From Naematelia aurantialba (Eukaryota; Basidiomycota; Tremellomycetes; Tremellales; Naemateliaceae), in NCBI GenBank assembly GCA_021527695.1, contig JAKFAO010000010.1:186001-250000 (forward strand): DNA of 64,000 nt, written 5' to 3'. The notes under the pieces are model-generated. The model ran no database searches. It saw only the letters and a program-made list of their open reading frames with translations, and had not been told where the DNA came from. Every line of letters begins with the position of its first letter. Position 1 is the first letter of the stretch. The position numbers and the translations under genes are program-made. Shown piece by piece: positions 34,001 to 45,006 of this stretch.

Positions 34001-37000
34001 TAGCAAGCTTGAGGAGGATGTCCGTTCAGTCATCGATTCGGCTAGGGCAAAGAAGCACGAGTTCCCTAGTACCCAACTAAGACGGACGATCGACTATTTC
34101 ATCGAGGAAAGTGTACCGCCCAAGGAGAAAGCTCAGGTGCGAGCCGCGATTGAGCCGCTCAACAATCTTATCAGTCTCTTCGCCCATGGTCTAAAAGTAC
34201 ACGAGTGGCGAACATGGGCCGACTTGCTGAACTTTTTCGCGGACGTCGAAGAGCCGTTTGCGGATTCGACGCACACGCAGGAGAACATCGTGCTCAAGCT
34301 GCGGGAGGAGAGCAAGGATGTGGATCAGGTCACCAAGCTTGTGCTGTCTCACAGTAAGATCGCATCCAAGACCAAGCTTGTGCTGGCATTGCTGGATATC
34401 ATCAAATCCGAGTCCCCGCACGCGTCGATGAACCGGGAAAGCGGAGTCAACGATACCTTGAGCCGCATTGCCGCACTCGACAGTCGGCCAACCGCCAAGG
34501 TCGCTCTGAAGGCGAAAGAGGTTCTCATCGTCGGTAGTTTGCCCAGCTACGAAGAGCGCTTGGGGCAACTCGAGCATATCCTCAAGTCCGCGACCACTAC
34601 CAGCTATTACGGCGAGTCTGGTCACGGACATCGACTCCCGTCGAGCGACATGCTGAAGGAGGTCACTGACTCTCGATACACTGTTTTTGATGTGCTTACC
34701 ACTTTCTTTGATCACGAAGATCCGTGGATCGCTCTGGCCGCACTCGAGGTGTATGTCCGACGAGCGTATCGAGTGTACCATGTCCTGCACCTCGACTACG
34801 AGGCTGGCGAGAAGGGTGGTGCGCCGCATATCGTGACCTGGCGGTTCAAGCTCAGCAGTCCTTCCGCTGAGCCTGTCACGCCTCGCGTGCAATCGAGTCA
34901 AGACTTCTCGCGCATCGCGAGCATGAGCGACCTTTCGTACGTCGTCAACACCAAGGTCGAGCCCCTTCGCTTCGGTCTTATGACCTCTTACAACCACCTC
35001 GAGGACCTGGAAGCAGGCTTCCCCAGCCTTCTCGGCATGTACCCATCCTTCAGCCATCACGATTTCATCGAGAAGCACGGTCAAGACGCCCGTCATCCCC
35101 ACGTGATGAACGTAGCCCTTCGAGCATTTAACGGCGACGAGAGAACAGATGACGAATACAACGAGAGGTTCTTCGCGCTCGCAAATAAGTATGCAGCGCA
35201 AATCACGGGTAAAGGGATTCGCCGAATCTCGTTCGTCGTCTGCCGCAAAGATCAGTACCCCGCCTACTACACGTTGCGTGAGGCTGCCGACGGCAGCTGG
35301 AAGGAAGAAGAGGCTATCAGGAACATTGAGCCTGCTTTAGCATACCAGCTCGAACTGGGACGACTCGCCAACTTTAAGATTACCCCTCAGGCGTCTTCAA
35401 ACCGACAGATTCATGTTTACCATGCCGTGGGGCGCGAGAATACGTCAGACGTGCGCTTCTTCGTTCGCGCCCTCCTCCGACCTGGTCGATTCCAAGGTAG
35501 CATGAAGCAAACCGAGTACCTCATCTCCGAGACCGACCGACTGGTCGGCGATATTCTCGACACACTCGAGGTTGTCAGCTCCCAGCACCGACAGGCTGAC
35601 TGCAACCACATTTCCGTCAACTGTGTTTACTCACTCAACGTCACATTTGAGGACGTCCAGGAGGCGCTTGCTGGATTTATCGAACGACACGGCAAAAGAC
35701 TATGGAGATTGCGAGTGACTCAGGCCGAGATTAGAGTGGTCATTGAGGACGAAGATGGCAATCACTTGCCGATCCGAGCCTTCATTGAAAACGTATCTGG
35801 TTTCGTGGTCAAGTACGAAGCGTACCAGGAAATCACCAACGAGAAGGGTGTCGCAGTGCTCAAGTCTATTGGGGAACCCCAGGGACAGTTCGAGATGCAA
35901 CCGGTCAACTTCCCCTACGCGACCAAGAATTCGCTGCAGCCCAGACGTCATCAAGCCCATGTCACTGGCACGACCTTCGTGTATGACTTTCCCGATCTCT
36001 TCCGGCAAGCCGTTGGCAAGGCCTGGGAATCGATCAAGGCCTACCTCCCTCACGCGAAGACGCCGTCCGAGCTTCTCACCGCTACTGAACTGGTTATGGA
36101 CGAGCATGGCGACTTGCAAGAGCTCACCCGGCCACCTGGGCTCAACAATTGCGGTATGGTCGCCTGGGTCTTCACCATCTACACGCCGGAATACGTTAAG
36201 GGCCGAAAGGTTGTGGTTATCTCCAATGACATCACTTATCAAATCGGATCTTTCGGACCTCTGGAGGATGAGTACTTCTACAAGGCTACGCAATATTCAC
36301 GCAAACACGGCTACCCCAGAGTCTACCTCTCTGCGAATTCGGGTGCGCGCATTGGCCTAGCTGAGGAGGTGATGGCGCTGTTTGATGTGGCGTGGCGCGA
36401 GCCAGGAAAGCCAGAAAAGGGCTTTGACTACCTCTACCTCACTCCTGAGAATCTCGACAAGCTCAATGCCATGGGCCCCGGCAGTGTGATTACCGATGAG
36501 ATCGATGTCAAAGGCGAGAGGCGTCATCAAATTACTGCTATCATCGGTCTCAAGGACGGACTGGGAGTTGAATGTCTGCGAGGATCTGGTCTCATCGCTG
36601 GCGAGACGAGCCGCGCGTACGATGATATCTTTACTATCTCGATGGTCACTGCTCGATCGGTCGGTATCGGTGCCTACCTTGTTCGTCTGGGTCAGCGTGT
36701 CGTTCAGGTTGAAGGGCAGCCGATCATCTTGACTGGTGCGCAAGCTATCAACAAAGTGCTCGGCAAGGAAGTCTACACTAGTAACATCCAGCTGGGTGGT
36801 CCTCAAGTGAGTATGGTTGAGACGGATATGTGTTGCATCGTGCTAAATTCGCATTTAGATCATGTACAAGAACGGTATCTCGCACTTGACGGCGGGTAGC
36901 GACTTGGATGGTGCATTGCAGATCATCCAATATCTCATGTTCATCCCTGGTAAGCGCCTCTCTGCTATGCGCTGTAAGAGTTAGCGCTGAGTCAGATGCA

Positions 37001-38429
37001 GAAAGGAAGGGTCGGGCAGTTCCCATTTTACCAACCGGCGATCCCTGGGATCGTGCGGTCGAGTGGAAGCCAACTAAGGCTCCTTACGACCCGCGCAACT
37101 TTTTGGCTGGTTGCTTTGAGGAGGCGGAAGGGCAGCGGATGTGGAAGTCTGGTATTCTTGACAATGGCAGTTTCTTCGAGACGATGGGTACGTAGCCTCC
37201 AACCCTCCTGGTAAGCGACCGTGCTGAAACTCTTCAGGTGGATGGGCGCAGACAATCGTCACTGGTAGAGGTAGAATCAATGGCATTCCGGTCGCTTGCA
37301 TTGCCGCCGAGACCCGATCAATTGAACGGATTGACCCCGCCGATCCCGCCAACGAGAATTCAACTGAATCTCGTGTATCTCTCGCCGGTACAGTCTGGTT
37401 CCCCGACTCTTCGCGCAAGACTGCGACTGCGATCGAAGATGCGAACCGAGAGGGTCTCCCGCTCATCATCTTTGCCAACTTCCGAGGATTCTCTGGCGGT
37501 ATGTCCGACATGGCGCAGGCTATCCTCAAGGAGGGGGCAAAGATTGTCGATGGGCTCAGCTCTTACCGACATCCAGTGGTCGTGTATCTCGTGCCCAACG
37601 GAGAGCTGCGTGGTGGCGCTTGGGTCGTCTTGGACCCGTCGATCAACCCCGAGCAGATGAGCATGTTTGTGGACAATGAGTCTCGAGGCGGTGTTTTGGA
37701 ACCTGAGGGTATTGTCGAGGTCAAGTACCGTAAACCGAAAGTACAGGCTACGATGGCCCGACTCGACGCGGAATATGCTCAGCTTAAGGCGGCAGCCGCC
37801 GACGCCAACTCCACAGCCGAGGAGAAACAAGCAGCCACGTCAAAACTCGAAGCTCGCGAGAAGCACCTGACTCCTGCTTATCAGTCCATTGCACTCGAGT
37901 TTGCAGATCTGCATGACAGAAGTGGGCGGATGAAGGCCAAGGCAGACTGCGAGCCATGTGATTGGGAGAATGCTCGTCGGACGATCTATTGGGCGCTGCG
38001 TCGCAAGATTAGCGAGAACGTGAGTGTGACGACGCTTGGAGGCGAAAATTGCTTGCTGAACGGGGTTTCAGCGCTTCATGAAGAAGCTTACTACTGCCAA
38101 TCCCACGTTGACATACCCCGAGCGCAAGGCGTACTTTGAGCAGTTTGTGCCTGCCGACGCGACGACCGACTATGAGATTGCACTGTACATTGAAGGCGCC
38201 CAAGAAGCCATGGACGAGTTTGTGCAGTCCACGCGGGATGCGTACTGCGCAGACAGCATCGTCTCCTGGGCGTGAGTCGAGCCGCACAAATATGATGGTT
38301 CTTGAGCTAACTGTGGGTAGGTCTACAAACCAGCATGGAGTTTATGCGGGCTTCAAGCAAGTGTTTGATAGCCTGTCAGCCGAGGAAAAGGCTTCTCTGC
38401 TCTCGCAAGTCTCTGGCCAGAGTTCGTAA
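31090..38429 (+). CDS. ACC1: Acetyl-CoA carboxylase (multidomain, cytosolic)
   Basis: Ten exons: 31090-31171, 31397-31479, 31533-31798, 31847-32238, 32284-36806, 36859-36949, 36996-37187, 37238-38019, 38072-38271, 38321-38429; 2239 aa, the family's normal length. It makes malonyl-CoA for fatty acid synthesis. Order: short N-terminus; biotin carboxylase ([23 protein letters not shown]-grasp [30 protein letters not shown]); biotin carrier with EVMKMIMP (biotinyl Lys about 726); long central domain; carboxyltransferase ([67 protein letters not shown]). All introns lie in the first and last eighths; one exon carries about two thirds of the gene. No frameshift or missing motif was seen. Confidence 0.98.
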
Positions 38430-38902
38430 CGATAGAGAAGACACGGTCGTGGTGGCATCCGTTTCCTGCATGTGTATACCATATTTTGGATCTCATTATA
38501 GCATTGACAGGGCGTGGGCCTTGGAACGTGAGTTGCGTGGGGCAGAGCCGACTCGAGTTGGCGTGGGATGGCAGGGCACGGCAAAGTAGAGCAGATACAT
38601 GCAGATGCAGATAATCGAGCTGGCAGACGTGCGCCTGGAAGGGTCAAGGGTTGGTAGGCGTGCAGGAATTGCTGCTCTGGCAGGCCTAATTCATGGGATC
38701 ACGTGCTCCTTGCTTTTCGGCCGGTGCTCCGGATGCGGGATGTTGTTCTTTGAGTGTGAGTTTTGACATTGACTAGAACGAGCACGAGCAACAGCGGTCC
38801 AGGCTCTCGTGTACCAGTGTGCGATTGGATCGTGCGTCGAGTGTCGAGCGTCGAGCGCGAGTCGAGCGTTCCGTAAGAGGGTCTGAGAAGGCGGTGTATC
38901 CG
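38430..38902. other. Intergenic region between ACC1 and HAP5
   Basis: No gene seen. It contains the ACC1 3' flank and HAP5 promoter; the minus-strand open frames here overlap the HAP5 His-rich coding repeat and are shadows. Confidence 0.5.
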
Positions 38903-41059
38903 ATGGACAACTACCCAGAATGGCAGCACCCGAACGCCCACGCCCACGCCCACGGTCATGGTCACGGTCACGGTCACGCCAATGCCAATGCCAATGCGAA
39001 CGCCAGCGGCCACGGCGGCCATCCCACGGCGTCGACGTCCAGCCCGGTATTGCTGAACCCTCATCGGCCGGGTCAGGCACCTCAGTCCCAGTCCAACGCG
39101 CACGGTCCTTCATCGCACTCTCTGGGTCACTCTCAGCAGTCGCAGCCCCACTCTCAGCAGCCGTCCCACTCCCAGGCTCACTTCCAGTCCCACTCTCAGC
39201 AGTCCCACTCTCAGCCCCACTCTCAGTCCCACTCTCACAGTCACAGTCATGGTCAAGGCAACGACCACAGCCACGACCACAGCCACGGCCATGGTCAGAA
39301 CCGCAGACTCAATCATAGTACTGGACGGGTCCATGCACTTGGCCAAGGGCACGGTCCAGGAGACAACCACAGTCACGGCCAAGGACGCAAAAATCACGGT
39401 AACCACGGTCATGGTAGCCACGGTCATGCTCATCCCCACGCTCATGCTCATCCCCACGCCGGCCCGTCTACGTCCGCGTCAACACACCCCTCGCCGTCGA
39501 CGCAGTCTTCTGCTGCACCTGGTGACCCCGAAGCCGAACACTCCGCCAGCGTGGAGATGGATATGGATATTGACGTTGGTACGGGAGCCGGCGCAGGAAG
39601 TGGGGGAGCAGGAGCAGGAACAGGCACTGGAGTTGGAGCAGGAGCTGGGGCTGGGGCTGGAGTTGGTGGCGGAGGGGGAGCAGGATTGTCCGGATTGACG
39701 GGATTGACGGGACCGCTGGTCGAGCCGCACCAGGACCTGACAGAGTTCCTGGAGAGTTTCTGGACGCGGCAGATGGATGCGGTCGAGCGCGAGGAGCAGG
39801 ACGGGCGGAATGCGATCCTCCCCCTCGCGCGGATCAAAAAGGTCATGAAGAGCGACGAGGATGTCCGGGTGGGTGCAGCTCCGCCTCGTCCCGATGCCAT
39901 CTCCATCTCCGTCTCCTTCTGCATTTCGAGCTCGAGCCCAGTCACCGTCTCATCTCCAATCCACGTCGTCTCATCCCGTCTTCTTCGTCTCCAGCCAGAT
40001 GCAAGAGTTTGAGAGCTGACGACTGGCGCAGATGATCTCTGCTGAAGGTGGGTTGGGCTGGTTGCGGCGCGCCTCGTGGTTTCTTGGTTTCTTGAAGAGG
40101 TGGGAGAGCTGATGGCGGGACAGTGCCTATCATGTTTTCGAAAGCCTGCGAGGGTAGGTCCACCTTGTGTCTCCCTACGCTATCGGTCTATCATGCTACT
40201 CAATTACGACCTCTTCTCTCCTCTCCCTTCTCTCTTCTCTCTTCTCTTTTCCCTTCTCTCTTCTCTCCTCTCTTCTCTCTTCTCTCTTCTCCCTTCTCTC
40301 TTCTCTCCTGTACGTTCATTCACCCGTCTCGGTGCCGCCCATGCCTTCCCCGTTCTGCATCGTCAGCTGCCCCAGGGCACATGTTCCCCCCGATCACACA
40401 GTCCAGTCTCATCCCCCAACATCTTAACAGAAACCCGCTGACCGTGTCCCCTTCCCTCCCATCTTCTCCCCACAGTATTCATATCCGAACTCACGTGCCG
40501 CGCATGGCTCGTCGCCGAATCCCACAAACGGCGGACTCTGCAAAAGTCCGACGTGGCCGCTGCGATATCCATCAGCGACATGTTTGACTTTCTCATTGAT
40601 ATCGTCCCGCGCGGCGAGGATGGTGCCGGGGGCGCAGCGGCTGCAGACGATGATGGTGCTGGTGGCGGTGGCGGTGCTGGCGGCGGGAGCAAGGACGATG
40701 GTGATGGTAACGGTGATGGCGATGGTGATGGTGACGGCGATGCCGATGCCGATGCCGATGCCGATGGTGATGGCGATGGTGGAGGGAGGGATACAGGTGG
40801 GGACACGAGCAGAGCACCGTCGCGGGACGAGCCTGCAGATGCACGAGATGCACGCGCAGGACGAGGCGGAGGCGGTGGTGGGGGCGACGTAGGGCGGCGG
40901 GAGCACGAGCGGCGGCACGAGCGTATTTCCGGCCGTGTGGATGGCGGTATGGTGAATGGCGGTATCGGGGACAGCGAGAGTGCGAACGGGTACCACGGCG
41001 ATCCATTACAGGATCAGGGAGAGGCAATGTACAGCGAATATGTGCAGGGCGATGGATGA
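38903..41059 (+). CDS. HAP5: HAP5 / NF-YC histone-fold subunit of the CCAAT-binding complex
   Basis: Exons 38903-39868, 40032-40047, 40124-40153, 40476-41059; 531 aa. Hap5 dimerises with Hap3 through its histone fold, and with Hap2 binds CCAAT promoters. The conserved domain (about residues 305-395) reads [78 protein letters not shown]. The rest is extreme low complexity: His-Ala/His-Gly/His-Ser/Gln-rich N-terminus (residues about 10-200), Gly-Ala run (about 230-265) and a Gly/Asp-rich C-terminus. Two very short internal exons (16 and 30 nt) encode the middle of the fold. Intron 3 is a long CTCTTCTC repeat. Tail to tail with RAI1. Confidence 0.93.
40032..40047 (+). other. HAP5: 16-nt microexon of HAP5
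   Basis: GCGCAG, then ATGATCTCTGCTGAAG, then GTGGGT. It encodes MISAE and the first base of the next Val, the core of the histone fold. Confidence 0.8.
40205..40312 (+). repeat. CTCTTCTC polypyrimidine repeat in HAP5 intron 3
   Basis: Degenerate 5-10 bp units of CTTCTCTCCTCTCC, more than 90% pyrimidine, inside the intron 40154-40475. Confidence 0.8.
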
Positions 41060-41429
41060 TGCATATATCGCTATGGCTGTGTCTGTCTATGATGTTGCTA
41101 TGATGATGATGATGGCTACCAGTAGTGTCCTTTATCCACCGCCACGTTCCGTACTCGGTGATATATCCAACATCGTCCAGCGACGTTGGCGACGGCCGTC
41201 TCGATCTTCAACGGTGGTGCTCACACCTCACCAAGGTTAATGTCTGTCAGGACCGTATCTATCGTGCGTGCAAACAGCGCACCAGCACCTCGCCCTCCAT
41301 CAAATGGTGTAATCGCACTCTCCTAAATGTCCTTTATCCTCCATCTGGGACGCACACACGCCGCTCGATAATATTGACTCAATGCCAGTTTGCTTCGACG
41401 CCATCCTGGCTCGACCCCATCGTGTCAGC
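41060..41429. other. Convergent region between HAP5 and RAI1
   Basis: About 370 bp of 3' flanks from both genes; a short ATGATGATGATG run near 41100; no gene seen. Confidence 0.5.
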
Positions 41430-43117
41430 TCATCTTGCCCTCATCCTCCATCGGACATAGTCGGCCGGCAGGACCCCACCCCAGCGCCCGTCCTCGGTGT
41501 CGACATGTCCGACGCGGTACAGCTCGCACCCTCTGCGCGGGACGAAACTGAATCGCCACACGTCGGCGGGGGGTAGCGGATCGTCGTTGGCGAGGTCCAC
41601 GCCGCCTGGGGGTCGCGGGTCGGTCGGCAGGACATGCGCGACGACGAGATTGAGCACCGAGTAGAGAAAGTGATGCGATGGGGCGGGGTGCCACGCCGGA
41701 TTCGGCAGTGACGCGATACTGCTGCGTGTCAGTGCTGGTCTGGTCCTACGAGCTGGATCTCCTTTGCCCATGCCTTCGATGTACAGGACTAGAGACACAA
41801 GACGCACAAACGAGGGATCTTGACCGTCTCGAATTCCCGCCGTCCCTTCAGGATACCGGCGTCGTTCCTGAATCCCACTTCGATGGTCTTCATCCCGACC
41901 CGTTAGCTGAAGACAGGCAAGGACACGGCGCCGACGACACAGACGGCACAGACGGCACAGAGACGACGACGCACCGGCACGCCGAGCAGCCACGACTGCG
42001 CCCAATGCTTGAGCAGCTTCTTGTGGAAGATCGCCTCCTGCTTCTCGTTGTAGATGACCTTGTTGGTCTTGAGCTCCATGCACCCGTCCAGGCCGGGATG
42101 TGGATCGCCAGGCGCCGCACGGACGCAGTCGACCTCGCCGCCTAGACATAGTGGGATATCGCCGATCGATGAGCGAACAACGCTGCGCGGGTCAGCGCTC
42201 CACTCTTCGCGATGGAGTGCAGGTCGTACTTGGCCCACTAGAGAGCGTCAGCCGCGATTCTGTGACGCGCCTTCCAGACGTGGTGGATGGGAGAAATGAC
42301 ACACCTGGACGTTGGTGTTGACGTCGCCTGACCATCCTTCGGGATGGTCGCTGTTGCCAGACTCCTGCTGTGACGGGTGAGGGACAGTTGAGAACGCCTC
42401 GTACGCGTAGCCCATGTAGCTCTGCCATGCCCAGGACGACTGGTCTTTCCGCCTATGAGAGGGATTAGACTATCATCAACGTGAAAGGATCATGGACGCC
42501 GTGTAATGGCAGCACGTACCTCTTGGCGCGGATCTCTGGCGGGTCGTGCAGCTCGATGTATATCGACCCGTCCAGTGCCAGGGCAGTCATCTCCCAGCCC
42601 TCGCGATCCTCAAAAGGCGCCGTCATGATCCTTCGCCCCAACATCAGCTCGCTGAGGGTGGACTGGTCGCGCTCGGCACGCACCGGGTGATCATGCCTCG
42701 CCACGTGATGACACCGCCTTTACGTTCGCCCTTCTGCCCCAGCTCGTGGACGTGCTGCAACGCCGCACACAGGCCGTCGAGGTGCTCGTCAACGTCCTCG
42801 TCCCGCTCTATCTTGCTCTCAAAGCCATGGTTCAGGTCGACGCCGAGCGGCGCTGGGCGGTAGTACGCCATGGAGGTGTCGTCGTGCACTATCGACCGGT
42901 CCGCGAGGTGCGAATACGTAGTGATGAGCGTCGGACGGTGGTACTCTGGCGGCGGGGCCAGCAGACCCCTCGCAGGCAGAGGGAGGAATGTGTTGATCTG
43001 GGGCTGCTTGGCAGTGCTCTGCATGGCCGTAGAGCTGTTCCAAGATGTGTGTAAGACAGAGGTAGGATGTTCAACAGAATTCAGAGGTTGACGTGCCTGA
43101 TAAAGCTGGGGCTCCAT
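41430..43117 (-). CDS. RAI1: Rai1/DXO-family mRNA 5'-end decapping and quality-control nuclease
   Basis: Exons 43117-42684, 42630-42520, 42452-42305, 42237-42230 (8 nt), 42182-41975, 41887-41808, 41721-41430; 426 aa. Rai1/DXO enzymes remove incomplete caps and stimulate the 5' exonuclease Rat1 in the nucleus. Seen in order: [67 protein letters not shown], and the two metal-binding motifs GGEVDC (E250, D252) and MELKT (E270, K272), with the expected ExD and ExK spacing. Then [21 protein letters not shown]. The last exon has two possible acceptors three bases apart (CAGCAG). The C-terminal end is the first stop in frame. Confidence 0.88.
42230..42237 (-). other. RAI1: 8-nt microexon of RAI1
   Basis: Minus strand: CTCTCTAG, then TGGGCCAA, then GTACGACC. 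It completes NVQ-WAN-VVRSS in phase; the next intron is 47 nt with GCTGACCCGCGCAG at its end. Confidence 0.75.
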
Positions 43118-43796
43118 CGGAGACCACGTGGCGACCAAGGTGAGCGTCGACGATGACCAGCGCCGGTGGCATGGTAGTGACCTCTACACAGCACCATGAG
43201 ATGACGGCGGTGGTTCCATCTTATGGAGGACCAGGGCATTGCAAATCGGATTTACGAGGGAGCGCTGAGGATATTGCAGCCAACAGACCAGTAAGGTCTC
43301 CGTTCTTCCCACTGAATGTATACCCTTGGTCACTCCGTCTTAGCGGGACACGGGGATTCGAGGCACACCGTTCACGGCTCACCACTGACTGACTCGCCCT
43401 TGATGCCTGTCCTGGGCGTTTGTGACCACCCGCTCCCATTTCTAGCCAGCGAGCAGGGGCGAAACCGACCTCCTTTGGTGGGTTGAAGCTGAGACGCGTT
43501 ATATCTGCTTGACGATCTCAAAGGATCCGTTACCGGTCAGTGGTATGGGCGGTTTGTCGTTGTCTGTCATGGCATTCTGATCTGAAGCATTTTCCACGCT
43601 GATTTGAAAGATCTTTCAAACTAATCTCCAATAACGTCAGCTATCCATCTGACCTCCTGGAGACGCGTCTCAGCCACTTCATTGTCGTGCATCTGTCACC
43701 TCGTCAACCCGGTTGAAGAGACAAGCTAGCAAGCGAGCCGGGCGAGACACCTGAAACCACAGCGACGAGTGACGGCGAGTTCCGGAAATTTACGCC
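43118..43796. other. Divergent promoter region between RAI1 and a small membrane protein gene
   Basis: About 680 bp with no gene; the stretch 43480-43700 is AT-richer than its neighbours (for example AAAGATCTTTCAAACTAATC), as expected for a promoter. Confidence 0.45.
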
Positions 43797-44506
43797 ATGG
43801 TCGCCCTGTTTGGCGGCTTGGACGATGATACCTCGGAGGCGTCGTCCTCGGCTGTTGCTGGGACGCCAGACGCAGCGCCTGCAGCGGGGACTACGACAGA
43901 CGCAATCGCGGCCGCAGCGGATACCGCCACCGCCACCGTGACCCACACCACACCCACACCCACTCCCACTTCCAGCTCACACGCCACCACCACCGCCGAC
44001 TCCACGACGGTCACGACGGCCGGAGCGGCAGGCGCGTCTGGATCGTCGACGCTCGGGATTGTCGGAGGGAGCGAGCAGGCGATCCATCAGTGTGCTACTG
44101 GGGGCGACTGTGAGGCGGCGGTCAAGAATAATCTGTGGGCCGTCGGGGTGGCGGGTGAGTCTTGTTCTGGCTTGTTTCGTCCTGGATTGCCTCTTTCTGG
44201 CTTGCCTTGTTCTGGCTTGCCTTGTTCTGGATTGCCTCTTTCTGGCTTGCCTGGTTCGGAGACAAGACGACGAGATAATGACAAGAGCTGATACGAGGTG
44301 GTTGAATTTACTTGGACGACTTTACCTTGACACGACTTTACGTTGGAACGACTATATTTTGGAACGACTTCCCTCGAACAACAGCCGGCGGACTCGTGCT
44401 CGTGCTCCTCATTTTAGTCTTCCTGTACCGGCGGCACAGACGCAAACGCGAAGAGCAGAACCGCCTGCTCCAGACCGCCATCGCGGGCAGAGCACCTGTC
44501 GCGTGA
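43797..44506 (+). CDS. Small single-pass membrane protein, function unknown
   Basis: Exons 43797-44154 and 44385-44506; 159 aa. The N-terminal ~85 residues are Ala/Thr/Ser-rich (TATVTHTTPTPTPTSSSHAT), followed by IVGGSEQAIHQCATGGDCEA, a single hydrophobic helix (AAGGLVLVLLILVFLYR) and a strongly basic tail (RRHRRKREEQNRLLQ). The layout (Ser/Thr-rich outside, one helix, basic inside) resembles small wall-sensor-like type III membrane proteins, but no signal peptide is visible and I do not recognise a family. The intron is built of TTCTGGCTTGCCTTG repeats. Intron phase and the reading frame are consistent. Confidence 0.6.
44165..44253 (+). repeat. 15-bp-type repeat inside the intron of the small membrane protein gene
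   Basis: Imperfect TTCTGGCTTGCCTTG / TTCTGGATTGCCTCT units, five to six copies. Confidence 0.75.
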
Positions 44507-45006
44507 TATCACAAAGTGAGGCGGTCGAGCGGCCGTGGCGGTGACAGTGGGGGTAAGGGGAACGACGACGATGGCGGCGACGATGGCGGTGGCGGTGGCG
44601 ATGACGGTGGTTTTGGCGATTAAACCAGTAAAACCAGTGCCGGTCGAGACGCACTGGACGAGAAGAGCCGACAGCAGATGCACAGTCGATTGTACCATCA
44701 CAAACGAGCACAGCAGCGTAGCAGTGCTAGTGTAGCAGTAGCAGTGTAGCAGTAGCAGTGTAACGAGCAGCAGCATGAATGTAGCAGTAGCAGTAACGCA
44801 CGAGCCACGTACAGTATCGCCGCAGCAGACGTCTAACGTTTGGCCTAGCAAAATAAAAGCCCGACTTGATGCTCCACCATGCATCCTCGCTACAAACACG
44901 CCCACCACGACGAACACGCATACTAGCAGTACACGCTACACGGTATAGTAGACTGTCATTAACCACCCCGCCAGATAAACTCCCCGTGCGACCGGATACC
45001 CCACGC
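44507..45006. other. Convergent intergenic region with TAGCAG repeats
   Basis: About 500 bp between the small membrane protein gene and KHA1. It has a GATGGCGG-rich stretch (44565-44610) and a GTAGCAGTAGCAGT repeat (44715-44795). No gene seen. Confidence 0.5.

Noticed and set aside
34191..35201. 336-codon minus-strand open frame inside ACC1
   Set aside because: Antisense to a clearly coding exon with full domain homology; GC-rich codon bias keeps the opposite frame open.
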